Origin: Pseudomonadota bacterium
GTDB lineage: Bacteria > Myxococcota_A > UBA796 > GCA-2862545
Assembly: GCA_005776945.1 (NCBI GenBank)
Contig: SXOB01000003.1
Location: 1 to 64,000, forward strand
Length of the DNA stretch: 64,000 nucleotides
Direction of reading: 5' to 3'
Shown piece after piece: positions 19,273-29,422 of the stretch. The notes beneath the pieces were generated by a model. The model was not told the DNA's origin. It did no database searches and was given only the letters and a program-made list of their open reading frames with translations. Position 1 is the stretch's first letter, and the number at the start of each line of letters is the position of its first letter. A program made the translations under genes and the position numbers.

Positions 19273-20619
19273 TCATCGAAGGGTCGAGACCTCGGCGACG
19301 GTGTCGTCGAGCGCGTCCAGCAGCACTGAAATGTCGTCGTCGGTCGTGTCCAGGGCGCCGACACTGATGCGGACGATCGGACGACCCCGCCACGAAACCT
19401 GCGTGAGCAAGTGACGACCCGTTCGGTTGAGGGCCGCGACGATGGCGAGATTGGCGCGGTCGGCGGCCGCGTCCGAGAGGTGCGCCGGCTGCCAGCGCGC
19501 GACGACCGTCTGAAGCCGCGCCGGTGCGAGGACGCGCCAGTCTGGGCGCGCGCGAAAGTGATCGGCGACGCGTGTGGCGCGGTGGAGGTCCGCCCGCAAG
19601 CGGGCGCGGAGGCCGGCCAGCCCTTCGACGCGGGCCACCGCCCACAACTTGAGCGCCCGGTTGCGCCGCCCAAGCGGGATGCCGAGGTCCTTGCGCGGCG
19701 TGACGAGCGCGTCGAAGGGCGTGCGCAAATAGGACGGGTCCGTCGCCATGATGGCCCGCATCGCCTCGACGTCGCGGACGAACAGGACGCTGAGGTCGAA
19801 GCCCACGCCTAGCCACTTGTGGGGGTTGACGACGATGGAGTCGGCGCCCTCCACGCCATCCCAGAGCGTGCGGCACTCCGGCAACAGCATCGCGTTGCCC
19901 GCCAGGGCGGCATCGACGTGGTGCCAGGCATCGGGCTGGCTGGCGACGATGGCCGCGACGGGGTCGATGGCCGTCGTCGTCGTCGTCCCGATGGTGGACA
20001 CGATGGCGCTGACGGGGCCGACGGCAGCGATCCGGCCGAGGGCTTCGACGTTCATCGCCCCATCGGCGTCGGCGGGAACAAGGTCGAAGGGCAGGTCGGC
20101 GAGGCGGGCGCCCTTCGCGACGCTGCTGTGAGCCTCCTCAGAGGCGAGAACGCGCCCCCGCGCCCGTGAGCGGGCGAGGAGCAGGGCCGTCAGCGTACCG
20201 GTGCTCGCCGTGTCGGTCGCGATGCCCGTCCAAGCGTCGCTCAGGCCGATGGCGACCCGAAAGGCGTTGAGGACGTGGGCTTCGAGTTCGGTAGACGCGG
20301 GGGCCGAGTGCCACGTCATCGCTTGTCCCCCTAGACCGGCCGCGACCAGGTCCGCGAGAACGCTGGCGGGGTGCGTGTTTGCGGGGAACCAGGCATGAAA
20401 GCCTGGGTGGTCCCACCACGTCGTGCCCCGGGACAGCCACTCGGCCAAGTCGATTGCGGGGCCAGGTTGGGGCGACTCTGGAAACTCCGACGGCAGCTCA
20501 CGGGTCAGATCGCCCGGCGCAATGTCGGGGCAGACGCGCCGCTGCCGTCTCGCCGCCCATTCGTCGGCCAACCAGTCGATGAGGGCGTGGCCCTCGCTTC
20601 GGAATCGCTGGGGGTCCAT
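19273..20619 (-). CDS. PLP-dependent group II (aromatic-L-amino-acid-type) decarboxylase
   Basis: A 448-residue fold-type I PLP enzyme of the DDC/tyrosine decarboxylase family. The PLP lysine is in VVNPHKWLG (K268). The ring-stacking His is in EEAHSS (H164) and the pyridine-binding Asp is in HVDAALAG (D236). The N-terminus WWDHPGFHAWFPAN is typical of the group. It removes CO2 from an aromatic or related amino acid to give an amine; the exact substrate cannot be told from sequence. The FHA protein follows in the same direction. Confidence 0.85.
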   Translation of the reverse strand: MDPQRFRSEGHALIDWLADEWAARRQRRVCPDIAPGDLTRELPSEFPESPQPGPAIDLAEWLSRGTTWWDHPGFHAWFPANTHPASVLADLVAAGLGGQAMTWHSAPASTELEAHVLNAFRVAIGLSDAWTGIATDTASTGTLTALLLARSRARGRVLASEEAHSSVAKGARLADLPFDLVPADADGAMNVEALGRIAAVGPVSAIVSTIGTTTTTAIDPVAAIVASQPDAWHHVDAALAGNAMLLPECRTLWDGVEGADSIVVNPHKWLGVGFDLSVLFVRDVEAMRAIMATDPSYLRTPFDALVTPRKDLGIPLGRRNRALKLWAVARVEGLAGLRARLRADLHRATRVADHFRARPDWRVLAPARLQTVVARWQPAHLSDAAADRANLAIVAALNRTGRHLLTQVSWRGRPIVRISVGALDTTDDDISVLLDALDDTVAEVSTLR

Positions 20620-20687
20620 GAGCCTCCTGACCGCACCATGACACGGCCGTCGCAGATACGGGCATACTCATCGCGAGAGGACGTCCA

Positions 20688-21695
20688 ATGTGGATCTGGC
20701 TGCTGGGCTGTACGGCGGGGCAGGGCGGTTTCACGGTTTCCGAAAGCGACCCTTCGACGACGAAGCCCCCGCCGAGCACGGACGAGCCGACGTCGACGAC
20801 CGGCATCGTCCCGACCACGGACACCCCGGGAACGACAGACACGGGCACTCCACCTGAACCCACCGCGACGACGTTGCCGCCGCCCGACTGTGCGAACCTC
20901 GAGCCGGAGCCGCTCGAGATCAACGAGTTGGGCAATCCGCGCGGGTACCACGGGCTGGCATTCGACCTCGACGGGCGCATCATCGGTTCTGACAACAACA
21001 ACCTCGCGGGGGTCACGCACGACGATGTGTTCACCGTTCTTGGAACGGGTCTGGGAACGCTCCAGCAGATGGACTGGTTGCCCGACGGCAACTTGGCGTT
21101 CGCCTCTCAGATTGCGGGCGGCATCATCACGTTTGATGTGGCCACCGGAACGGGCGAACTCCTCAACGGCGACATGGCCAACGCCTATGGCGTGGTCTTG
21201 GGGCCCGACGGCAAGCTGTGGACGGCCGACAGCAACAAGGTCGAGCGGATCGACCTTGCCACTGGGGAAGAGGAGACCTTCCTCGACAACGGTGCGATTT
21301 CACCGCACGCCATTGGCTTCAACCTCGACTTCTCGCGGCTCTACATCGGGACGATCGGTGGCGATTTGTGGTATGTCGAATTGGACGAATTCTACGAGCG
21401 CATCGGGGAACCGGTCGAATTTGTGTCGAATATGGGCGGCTGGCACGACTGCGTCGTCGTTGACGCTTGCGACAACGTGTACGTGTGCGATTTCACAACG
21501 TCGTCGCTGTACCGAATCTCTCCAGACGGCCAGGAAGGCACATTCGTGAATTGGAACTCGGACACCTATGGGCACGGTGCCGTGTTCGGCAACGGCGTAG
21601 GCGGCTGGCGCAAGGACGCCATCTACCTGCCGCAGCCGTACGACGACAACACCGTCGTCGAGGTCGTCCTCGGCATTGGCGCGGCGCATCCCTGA
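20688..21695 (+). CDS. Beta-propeller (SMP-30/gluconolactonase-like) lipoprotein
   Basis: A 335-residue predicted lipoprotein with one of the shortest leaders in the window: MWIWLLGC, Cys at residue 8. No earlier in-frame start exists back to the stop at 20628. A Thr/Pro-rich linker runs from ~20 to 65. The rest shows repeated GLAFDLDGRIIGSD / GVVLGPDGKLWTAD / DNVYVCDF blades of a six-bladed propeller similar to SMP-30 proteins. Substrate and activity are unknown. It converges on the cytochrome operon, with tandem repeats between the two. Confidence 0.7.
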   Translation: MWIWLLGCTAGQGGFTVSESDPSTTKPPPSTDEPTSTTGIVPTTDTPGTTDTGTPPEPTATTLPPPDCANLEPEPLEINELGNPRGYHGLAFDLDGRIIGSDNNNLAGVTHDDVFTVLGTGLGTLQQMDWLPDGNLAFASQIAGGIITFDVATGTGELLNGDMANAYGVVLGPDGKLWTADSNKVERIDLATGEEETFLDNGAISPHAIGFNLDFSRLYIGTIGGDLWYVELDEFYERIGEPVEFVSNMGGWHDCVVVDACDNVYVCDFTTSSLYRISPDGQEGTFVNWNSDTYGHGAVFGNGVGGWRKDAIYLPQPYDDNTVVEVVLGIGAAHP

Positions 21696-21753
21696 TCGGG
21701 CTGGCGGGCCTCCGTAGCCGGGCTGGCTTGACTCCGGAGCGGTCCGCTTGCTT

Positions 21754-21845
21754 GGACCGACAGGTCGGGGCGGATTGGACCGACAGGTCGAGGCGGATTG
21801 GACCGACAGGTCGAGGCGGATTGGACCGACAGGTCGAGGCGGACG
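21754..21845. repeat. Four tandem copies of a 23-bp repeat with internal GACC-N4-GGTC
   Basis: Four head-to-tail copies of GGACCGACAGGTCGAGGCGG + ATT start at 21754, 21777, 21800 and 21823. The first differs by one base and the last at its end. Each copy contains the inverted repeat GACC-GACA-GGTC, so the transcript could form a row of small hairpins. The array lies between the convergent ends of the propeller lipoprotein and the cytochrome operon. It might act as a bidirectional terminator or protein-binding array; neither is shown. Confidence 0.9.
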
Positions 21846-21854
21846 GCGCCGGAG

Positions 21855-22424
21855 CTATTGGGCGCGCGCGGCTTTGACTTCGTCGGGCAGGGCGATGCCG
21901 TCGGCGTTGCCCCACGAGTTGCGCTCATAGGTGACGACGCTTGCGATGTCGTAGTCCGACAGCATTGCCTGGGGCGGCATCACGCCGTTGTACGCCACAC
22001 CTTGGACCGTGATGGGGCCGCTCAGGCCCGCGAGGACGATGCCGATGTGGTTGGCGTTGTCGCCGTAGAAGCCGCCGGAGCCGGCGAGGGGGGGGAAGGA
22101 CCCGGCCGTGCCTTTGCCGTCCGCACCGTGGCAAACGGCGCAGGTCTCCGTGTAGACCTTCTCGCCGCGGGCCATGAGGCTCGCTTGGTCGATCTTCGTG
22201 GTGTCGATGATCTCCGGCATCTTGGGCTTCTCTGGCAGAACAGCCGTGAACGCAGGGCTGGCGCAGTACGGGAAGCCGGTCTTGTAGCTGTACAACCACG
22301 AATGGCAGGTGGTGTCGACGCGGTGCGGGTACCGCGCGATGACGCCGGCGACGTCGTGGTCGTAGGTGGGTCGGCAGCCCGCGAGGACGACGAAAAGCGC
22401 GACGGGACGCGTCACGAGGGACAT
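21855..22424 (-). CDS. Monoheme c-type cytochrome lipoprotein of the oxidase operon
   Basis: A 189-residue predicted lipoprotein (lipobox VVLAGC, Cys 17). The heme motif CAVCH lies near residue 97, in the KVYTETCAVCHGADG context of class I cytochromes c. NGVMPPQAM later supplies the axial Met. It is the last gene of the oxidase operon, and its start overlaps the preceding gene by 13 bp. As coxB here has no fused cytochrome domain, this lipoprotein probably delivers electrons to the CuA site. Two extra cysteines (TTCH and FPYC) lie in the N-terminal region. Confidence 0.85.
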   Translation of the reverse strand: MSLVTRPVALFVVLAGCRPTYDHDVAGVIARYPHRVDTTCHSWLYSYKTGFPYCASPAFTAVLPEKPKMPEIIDTTKIDQASLMARGEKVYTETCAVCHGADGKGTAGSFPPLAGSGGFYGDNANHIGIVLAGLSGPITVQGVAYNGVMPPQAMLSDYDIASVVTYERNSWGNADGIALPDEVKAARAQ

Positions 22425-22789
22425 GGTTCCTCACCTCCCGGGCGGATACCGGGATTGAAGTGGATTGGGTCCGCATTCACCGCGTGCACGTGCTCATTGT
22501 CGCGGTGTGCGTGATGTTGGGCATGGCCGTGGGCGCCGTGGCCATCGTCGATTGGCAGATGCCCCGCCGCCTGGTCGCTGGCGCCCTGCTCGGAGCTGGA
22601 ACCGCTTTGATCCTGCTGGCGAATCGCCTGATCCGATGACCGGCGCGACTCGCGCACGACCCACATGACGAGGCCGGCGATGAAGATCAGTGGGAGAAAG
22701 CTGAGGAATCCGGTGCTACCAAGGTAGACAGCCTGCTGGGCCGGCGTGACCGTTCCACAAACCGAACAGGCGAGCAGGACGTCGGTCAC
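22412..22789 (-). CDS. Small membrane protein with CxxC motif and His-rich tail (oxidase operon)
   Basis: A 125-residue protein. It starts at a GTG that overlaps the stop of the preceding subunit III gene (GTGA), which supports the start. LLACSVCG near residue 8 gives a CxxC. One clear membrane helix follows (FLSFLPLIFIAGLVMWVV). The cytoplasmic tail is polar and ends with a His-rich stretch (HGAHGHAQHHAHRDN). The CxxC could also be read as a lipobox. I do not recognise a family. The His tail and CxxC could bind copper during oxidase assembly, but this is only an inference. Confidence 0.65.
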   Translation of the reverse strand: MTDVLLACSVCGTVTPAQQAVYLGSTGFLSFLPLIFIAGLVMWVVRESRRSSDQAIRQQDQSGSSSEQGASDQAAGHLPIDDGHGAHGHAQHHAHRDNEHVHAVNADPIHFNPGIRPGGEEPCPS

Positions 22790-23373
22790 AGGTACACCCG
22801 CCAGTAGAGGACGGGCCAGAGAAAGACCACGAAGACCCAGTAGAGCCGAGCGGCCAACATGGCGTCGCGCGACACGCCGACCGTGCTCGCGGCCCGCAGT
22901 GTCCAGCCAAGGGCGGCCAGGCCGGCAAGGGCGTGCAGCGCGTGGGCGCCGACGATCAGGTAGAAAAAGCCGCCATAGGCCGAGGACTGGAGCGTCAGGC
23001 CCTGGCCCAACAGGCGAACCCACTCGACACCCTGGAGCAGCACGAAGCCGAGGCCTGCGGCCGTTCCGAGCGCAAGGAGACGGCGACCCGAGGACTCTTC
23101 GGCCTCGAGGCGTCGGCCGCCGACGGTGACGAGGACGCCGCTGACGAGCAACACGAGCGTGTTGAATGCGGTGGACTCGATGGGCAGCCGAGGCTGGTCC
23201 AAAGGCGGCCACATGGGCAGGTTGGCGCGGCCGATGGCGTGGGCGCTGATCAGGGCGGCGAAGAACATCAGCTCGCAACAGACGAACAGCATCGTGGCCA
23301 ACGTGAGGCTCGGGACGCCCCCCTCGCGGCGGACCCCCTGAGGACGCAGGTGCACGACGCCAGCCGTCGTCAT
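22786..23373 (-). CDS. Heme-copper oxidase subunit III-like protein (second copy)
   Basis: A 195-residue, five-helix membrane protein of the COX3 family: GGVPSLTLATMLFVCCELMFF at the start, FEW-like LLQGVEWVRL in the middle, and the YLIVGAHALHALAGL helix near 140. It is the second subunit III in this operon and is distinct from the copy at 23907. Subunit III stabilises subunit I and shapes proton uptake. A five-helix form is normal for bacterial quinol and caa3 oxidases. It lies 3 bp after the subunit IV gene. Confidence 0.85.
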   Translation of the reverse strand: MTTAGVVHLRPQGVRREGGVPSLTLATMLFVCCELMFFAALISAHAIGRANLPMWPPLDQPRLPIESTAFNTLVLLVSGVLVTVGGRRLEAEESSGRRLLALGTAAGLGFVLLQGVEWVRLLGQGLTLQSSAYGGFFYLIVGAHALHALAGLAALGWTLRAASTVGVSRDAMLAARLYWVFVVFLWPVLYWRVYL

Positions 23374-23376
23374 GTT

Positions 23377-23901
23377 TTAGTGGCCCCCGCCGGACCCGTG
23401 GGCCGCAGGGGCAGCGTGGCCAGCTTCGCCGTGGCTGGCGTCGCCGTGGCTGGCGTCGCCGTGTGGGGCCTCACCGTGGTGGCCCTCGCCCTCGCGGAGG
23501 GCACGCTCGATCTCGGCCTTGGCGGCGACGTTTTCCCAGTTCGTGCCCTCGTGCTCCATGACGTCGGGCGACACGGCCGCGAAGAAGAGCACCATGAACG
23601 CGAGGGACGTCGTGAGCGCGTACCAAACGATGGGGCGTTCCACGTCGAGGTGCATGAAGTGCTTGGCGACCAGGTAGGCCTTGACGAAGGCGATGCCGAA
23701 GGCCGTCGTCAGGGTGACGATTTGGATTTCCAGCTCGGGACCGAGCACGGAAATCACGAGTAGGACCAGGAGGATGCCCCAAATTCTGATGTAGAAGGCG
23801 GGCTCGTGGGCGGCGCCGTGGCCGTGTCCGCCGCCATGGCCGTGCGCGGCGGCATGGCCATGGTCCCCGTGATCCGTCGCGTCGGTGTCGGAGTGGCTCA
23901 T
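23377..23901 (-). CDS. Cytochrome c oxidase subunit IV-type protein with His-rich ends
   Basis: A 174-residue protein of the prokaryotic COX4/CyoD-like family. Three helices are visible: IWGILLVLLVISVLG, TTAFGIAFVKAYLVAKHFMHL and ALTTSLAFMVLFF. The KAYLVAKHFMHL segment is characteristic. The N-terminus (HGHGGGHGHG) and C-terminus (repeated GDASHGDASHGEAG) are His-rich low-complexity tails, the latter encoded by short direct repeats. ATG 23901 follows the upstream subunit III gene by 5 bp. The subunit is needed for assembly and stability of subunit I. Confidence 0.85.
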   Translation of the reverse strand: MSHSDTDATDHGDHGHAAAHGHGGGHGHGAAHEPAFYIRIWGILLVLLVISVLGPELEIQIVTLTTAFGIAFVKAYLVAKHFMHLDVERPIVWYALTTSLAFMVLFFAAVSPDVMEHEGTNWENVAAKAEIERALREGEGHHGEAPHGDASHGDASHGEAGHAAPAAHGSGGGH

Positions 23902-23906
23902 GGTTC

Positions 23907-24482
23907 CTACTTGGCGATGTAGAGGAGAGGGAACAGGAAGATCCAGACCAGGTCGACGAAGTGCCAGTAGATACCGGCCAGTTCGACGCGGTGGAGCTCC
24001 TTGCCTTGGGCGGCATCCCACGCCACGAAGGCCATGACGATGGCGCCCGCGATGACGTGGCCCGCGTGGATGCCGGCTGCCGTGTAGTAGAACGCCCAGA
24101 AGGCGTTGGCCGAGATCGTGTACCCGTGGGAGATCTCGTAGTTCCACTCAAAGCCCTTGATGGTCAGGAACATCAGGGCGCCGATGATGGTGAAGACGAG
24201 GTACCGTGCGGCCTTCTTCCCGTCGCCGGTCTCTGCGGCTTGATGGGCCAGAACGGCCGTGAGACTGGAGGTCAACAGGACGAAGGTGTTGACGGCGCCG
24301 GCGATCGTGTTCGTGTGGGCCGCGTACATCCCGAATTCGGGGTGGGCGAGGCGGTGCATCAGGTAGCTGGCGAGGACGCCACCGAAGATGACGATTTCCG
24401 AGACGAGCAGCCACCACACGGCGAGCTTGGGCGTGGCGATGCCCGTGGCGCTGCGTAGGTTGGCAAGCGGCTTGAAGGCCAT
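23907..24482 (-). CDS. coxC: Cytochrome c oxidase subunit III
   Basis: A 191-residue five-helix COX3 protein. Signatures are WWLLVSEIVIFGG near residue 23, IKGFEWNYEI near 108 and the helix YTAAGIHAGHVIAGA near 132. It sits directly after coxA (3 bp). Together with coxA and coxB it forms the core of an aa3/caa3-type oxidase in the inner membrane. The operon also holds a second subunit III homologue at 22786. Confidence 0.9.
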   Translation of the reverse strand: MAFKPLANLRSATGIATPKLAVWWLLVSEIVIFGGVLASYLMHRLAHPEFGMYAAHTNTIAGAVNTFVLLTSSLTAVLAHQAAETGDGKKAARYLVFTIIGALMFLTIKGFEWNYEISHGYTISANAFWAFYYTAAGIHAGHVIAGAIVMAFVAWDAAQGKELHRVELAGIYWHFVDLVWIFLFPLLYIAK

Positions 24483-24485
24483 GGG

Positions 24486-26219
<1,734 letters not shown>

Positions 26220-26226
26220 CGTCGCC

Positions 26227-26895
26227 TCAGATCTGGGGGCTGGCCTGGGCGATCCAGGCCTGGTGCTCTTCCGGCGTCTCGACATGAATTCGCGCGGCCA
26301 TGATGCCGTGCCCGATGCCGCACATTTCTGCGCACTGGATGTCGTATACGCCCGGGACGGTCGCCTCGAACCACGCTGTGATGACGCGGCCGGGGATGAC
26401 GTCCTGCTTCAGCCGGAAGACGGGGACGGAAAAGGAATGGAGAACGTCGCGCGACTCGAGCTTCGCGTGGACGACTTGGCCGACCTGGACGTGCATCTCG
26501 TCGACCGTCTTGATGTCATCGGGCGTGTCGAGAAGGCCGTCTTTGCCGGGGTGCTGGAAGCTCCATGCCCATTGCTGGCCAACCACGCGAACCGTTTCGC
26601 CCGCTTCGGGCAGGTTCTGCTTGATGTGGTACCAGACGCGGACGGCGCCGACGATGAGCACCACGTCGCACGCGATGATCAGGTAGTGCGGCCACGCGAT
26701 CCATCGATGGAGGTCCGGCTCGTGGCCGGTCACGTACAGTGCCTTCTGCCCTTCGACGGCCCGATACCGCCACAGCAGGTAGAAGAACATCAGGTTCGTG
26801 ACGACGTACCAGAAGCCGACGATGCCGGTGATGAGGAGAACGAGGGAGTCGATGTCTCCCGCGTAGGTCGAACCCGGCAACAAGTAGAGTTGCAT
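26227..26895 (-). CDS. coxB: Cytochrome c oxidase subunit II (CuA)
   Basis: A 222-residue protein with two N-terminal membrane helices (~18-45 and ~68-90) and a periplasmic cupredoxin domain. The CuA ligands are visible: DVLHSFSVP supplies the first His, and CAEMCGIGHGIM gives both cysteines, the second His and the Met. GQQWAWSFQHPG carries the electron-entry tryptophan region. Unlike classical caa3 enzymes no cytochrome c domain is fused; separate cytochrome c lipoproteins flank the operon. It lies 7 bp upstream of coxA. Confidence 0.95.
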   Translation of the reverse strand: MQLYLLPGSTYAGDIDSLVLLITGIVGFWYVVTNLMFFYLLWRYRAVEGQKALYVTGHEPDLHRWIAWPHYLIIACDVVLIVGAVRVWYHIKQNLPEAGETVRVVGQQWAWSFQHPGKDGLLDTPDDIKTVDEMHVQVGQVVHAKLESRDVLHSFSVPVFRLKQDVIPGRVITAWFEATVPGVYDIQCAEMCGIGHGIMAARIHVETPEEHQAWIAQASPQI

Positions 26896-26905
26896 CTCGG
26901 TCCCC

Positions 26906-27016
26906 TCACATGAAGACGACGACGAAGGCCGCCGACACGAAGAGCACGGTTGCAGTCATGGTGATGACGAAGACCTTCTTCGCTACGCGGTCGCCATCTT
27001 CGATCGCTTCGGACAT
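26906..27016 (-). CDS. 36-residue single-helix membrane peptide in the oxidase operon
   Basis: A short gene with a good RBS (TAGGAAG, six bases before the ATG at 27016). The peptide starts MSEAIEDGDRVAKKVF and has one membrane helix, VITMTATVLFVSAAFVVVF. It sits between the diheme cytochrome gene (9 bp) and coxB (10 bp). Position and layout fit a small accessory subunit like those found with other terminal oxidases. No named family is recognised. Confidence 0.75.
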   Translation of the reverse strand: MSEAIEDGDRVAKKVFVITMTATVLFVSAAFVVVFM

Positions 27017-27025
27017 CGGTGCTTC

Positions 27026-27655
27026 CTACTTTCCGAGGGTCATGACGTAGGCGATGACGTTGTTCATCGCGGCTTCGTCGGCCAGGGTCTGCGCCATGGG
27101 CCTCATCGTGGCGCCGCTCGTGTCTTTCGGGTGGGCCCCGCGAACACCATGTTTGAACTTGGCGAGCTGCTTGACCAGGTACCAGTCGGGCTGATGGGTC
27201 AGCGGTGGTGCCTGGAGGGCGGGGTTGCCGCTGCCATCGGCCAGGTGGCAAGCGGTGCAGGTCGCATAGGACGCCTGGCCGGCCGCGGCGTCGCCCGCGA
27301 CGGTCGGCGCCGGCCGTTGGCTCGGCAGGGCTTCCACAAATGTCCCGAGCGCGTCGATCGCGGCGTCTTCGAAGACGGCCTTGGCCATGGGGCGCATCCG
27401 CATGCCTTCAATGTCATCGAAGTGCGTGCCGCGGACGCCATCGCGGAATTTGTGCAGCTGACTTGTCACGTACCAAGCCGGCAAACCAGCGATGGCTGGC
27501 GCGGCGATTTCAGGGTTCCCTGCGCCGGCGGCGCCGTGACACGGCGCACAGGTCTCATCGAACCGGTAGGCGGCGTCTTCGGGGGTCCCGACCGTCGGCG
27601 CGGTGGAACAGCCGACGAGCAAGCCGAACACCGCCGACGTGGAGCGGTGGAACAT
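27026..27655 (-). CDS. Diheme c-type cytochrome lipoprotein
   Basis: A 209-residue predicted lipoprotein (GLLVGC, Cys 16). It contains two cytochrome c domains with CAPCH near residue 36 and CTACH near 133. Each is followed by a MRPMA motif that supplies the axial Met, as in cytochrome c4/c553 proteins. The repeated YVTSQLHKFRDGVRG / YLVKQLAKFKHGVRG shows internal duplication. It is the first gene of the oxidase operon and probably feeds electrons to coxB. GGGAGAGGGC precedes the start. Confidence 0.88.
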   Translation of the reverse strand: MFHRSTSAVFGLLVGCSTAPTVGTPEDAAYRFDETCAPCHGAAGAGNPEIAAPAIAGLPAWYVTSQLHKFRDGVRGTHFDDIEGMRMRPMAKAVFEDAAIDALGTFVEALPSQRPAPTVAGDAAAGQASYATCTACHLADGSGNPALQAPPLTHQPDWYLVKQLAKFKHGVRGAHPKDTSGATMRPMAQTLADEAAMNNVIAYVMTLGK

Positions 27656-27740
27656 GCCCTCTCCCCTCGTTGTGGAAGGCTCGTCTAGCCGCTGGCGATG
27701 GGGCTGGGCACATGCATCATCGCGTTGCGCGACGGGGGGT

Positions 27741-28058
27741 CTAAATGACGCCCGTCTGCCAGCCCCAGGCCGAGATCGCGGCTGCTCCGATCCAGGCGCC
27801 CGCGACGCAGGCCGTGAACGTGCTCGGGCGACGCTCGATGGACCACTCCGCGAGGGCGGGAAACGCGGTCACGGCCACGAACAGGAAGAGGACGGCGCCA
27901 TCCTCCGATCGCCCGGACCGAGCGAAGGCCAGGACGGGTAGCGCCAGGGCGACCGCGAAATGGCCAAGGATGGCGATCACGACGGGGCGCATGTGCCCGT
28001 TGCGCAGAAAGGGTAGGACGCCGTTCGCAACGAACGGGGGCCAGGAAGGCTCAGCCAT
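27741..28058 (-). CDS. Small integral membrane protein of unknown function
   Basis: A 105-residue protein with three hydrophobic stretches: VVIAILGHFAVALALPVLAF, VLFLFVAVTAFPAL and FTACVAGAWIGAAAISAW. It begins MAEPSWPPFVANGVL at ATG 28058; a longer frame to 28100 is less likely. It lies upstream of the diheme cytochrome gene on the same strand (85-bp gap). It may belong to the oxidase transcription unit, but I see no family match. Confidence 0.55.
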   Translation of the reverse strand: MAEPSWPPFVANGVLPFLRNGHMRPVVIAILGHFAVALALPVLAFARSGRSEDGAVLFLFVAVTAFPALAEWSIERRPSTFTACVAGAWIGAAAISAWGWQTGVI

Positions 28059-28172
28059 GCGTGTCGCTATGGCGGGTCCAACCGGGTGACAACGCGCCAT
28101 CTGACGCAGGGTTCACGGTCTCGAAGCCTCGGTGGGTTTGGGTCGTGGTACCTGACGGCAGGGGAGGCGACG

Positions 28173-29405
28173 ATGATTCGCTGGATTGCCATGGCCGCGG
28201 GTTGCACGGGCCAGGCCGCGGACGGGACGGATGATCCGTCAGACTCGCTTGGCATCACGACAACCGACGGCGGGTCGGGCGGCACCGGAGGGACCGGTGG
28301 CGCTGGCGGGTCAGGCGGCACGGGCGGGTCGGGCGGCACGGGCGGGTCGGGCGGTACAGGCGGCACGGGCGGTGCCGGCGGTACCGGCGGAACGACGGCG
28401 CCAGCCAGGATTTTCGACGACGAACACGTGCTCGTGCTTCCAGACGCCGACGGCCTGGCGTTCATGGACCGAGCGGGGACGTTGGTCGGGCGCATCGAGA
28501 TGGAAGTCATCGAGCCAGTGTGCAACAACTGCACCGGCGAGGGTGCCAGCGCCGACGGCGACGGGCTCCTGTTCTGCTGGGCCAAGGGCTTCAATGGCGG
28601 CGGCATCGCGCGCATCGACCCTGATGCGACCGTCGCTTGGAAGATCAACGGCCTCGCGTTCCCTCACGGAGCCGTCCGCGATCCATACGACGACACAGTC
28701 GCGGTCCCTCAGGCGGGTGACAACGACGTGGCCTGGTTCGAAGGCGACGGCAGCAGCGAAGTGCCCGTCCGGCGCCTTTCGGATGGGGATCCGGGCTGGT
28801 CGCAGGATCTGGCGAACGGGATCGAGAAGTTCGAGAAGGACGGCCGCGTCTACTTCATCATCTCCAATCGCGGCGAAGGCGACGGCCCGAATCCCGGCAA
28901 GCTGACCGCCTGGGACGTCACGGACCCGGATGCTCCGTCACTGTTGTGGAAGTTTCCGGCTGGCGACGACGGGCTGGCAGCGCCCCACGGGGCCGTCGTC
29001 CGCGAATACGGGGGGCAGTTGTGGCTGCTCTACGCGCACAGCTACGGCGCTCCGAGCGAAGACGAAGGTACGATCGGCCTTGCCGTCACTGACGACATCA
29101 CTGTGCTGCCGACCTACGTGGCGGACCTGCAGCCCGAAGACGAGACCGCCCCGCTGGACTTCCCCCGCGGCATCGAACTCACGGAAGACGGCGAACTCTG
29201 GATCACGGATTCGGGCCCCGAGTTCGCCTTCGGTGGCCCGTCCGGGCGTGTGCTGTTGGCGACGATGCCTGCGGACCTCGTGCCGTCCGCCCTGACCGGG
29301 GCGGTGGACGATCAGAACTTCGTTGGGATCGAGGCCGAGCTGATCCTCGACGAGATCGACAACCCGTTCCACGGTTGGCTTTGGTTCCCCACGTTTTCCT
29401 TCTGA
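28173..29405 (+). CDS. Secreted lipoprotein with Gly-rich linker and propeller-like domain
   Basis: A 410-residue predicted lipoprotein. GGGGAGG precedes the ATG. The leader MIRWIAMAAGC places the lipobox Cys at residue 11. Residues ~30-72 are a Gly/Ser/Thr repeat (GGTGGAGGSGG type). The remainder has propeller-like blades (VLVLPDADGLAFMDRAG, AFPHGAVRDPYDD, GLAAPHGAVV, DFPRGIELTEDGELWITDSG). Overall style matches the ASST-like lipoproteins at 610 and 32396 and the propeller at 20688. No active site is recognised. Confidence 0.65.
   Translation: MIRWIAMAAGCTGQAADGTDDPSDSLGITTTDGGSGGTGGTGGAGGSGGTGGSGGTGGSGGTGGTGGAGGTGGTTAPARIFDDEHVLVLPDADGLAFMDRAGTLVGRIEMEVIEPVCNNCTGEGASADGDGLLFCWAKGFNGGGIARIDPDATVAWKINGLAFPHGAVRDPYDDTVAVPQAGDNDVAWFEGDGSSEVPVRRLSDGDPGWSQDLANGIEKFEKDGRVYFIISNRGEGDGPNPGKLTAWDVTDPDAPSLLWKFPAGDDGLAAPHGAVVREYGGQLWLLYAHSYGAPSEDEGTIGLAVTDDITVLPTYVADLQPEDETAPLDFPRGIELTEDGELWITDSGPEFAFGGPSGRVLLATMPADLVPSALTGAVDDQNFVGIEAELILDEIDNPFHGWLWFPTFSF
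28276..28395 (+). repeat. Degenerate short repeats coding for the Gly-rich linker
   Basis: A run of GGCGGGTCGGGCGGCACG-like 9-bp/18-bp units encodes the GGSGGTGG linker of the lipoprotein at 28173. It is low-complexity coding DNA, probably prone to slippage and length change. Confidence 0.85.
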
Positions 29406-29422
29406 CCCGTCCTTGACGTCGA

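Noticed and set aside
20371-21549. 392-codon Arg/Ser-rich plus-strand ORF
   Set aside because: Shadow of the decarboxylase and the propeller lipoprotein in another frame; composition typical of a high-GC out-of-frame read.
21754-21845. CRISPR array
   Set aside because: The units are strictly head to tail with no spacers and no cas genes are nearby.
28086-28172. Upstream start (28086) for the Gly-linker lipoprotein
   Set aside because: ATG 28173 has a GGGGAGG site and gives a lipobox leader; the longer form would bury it.
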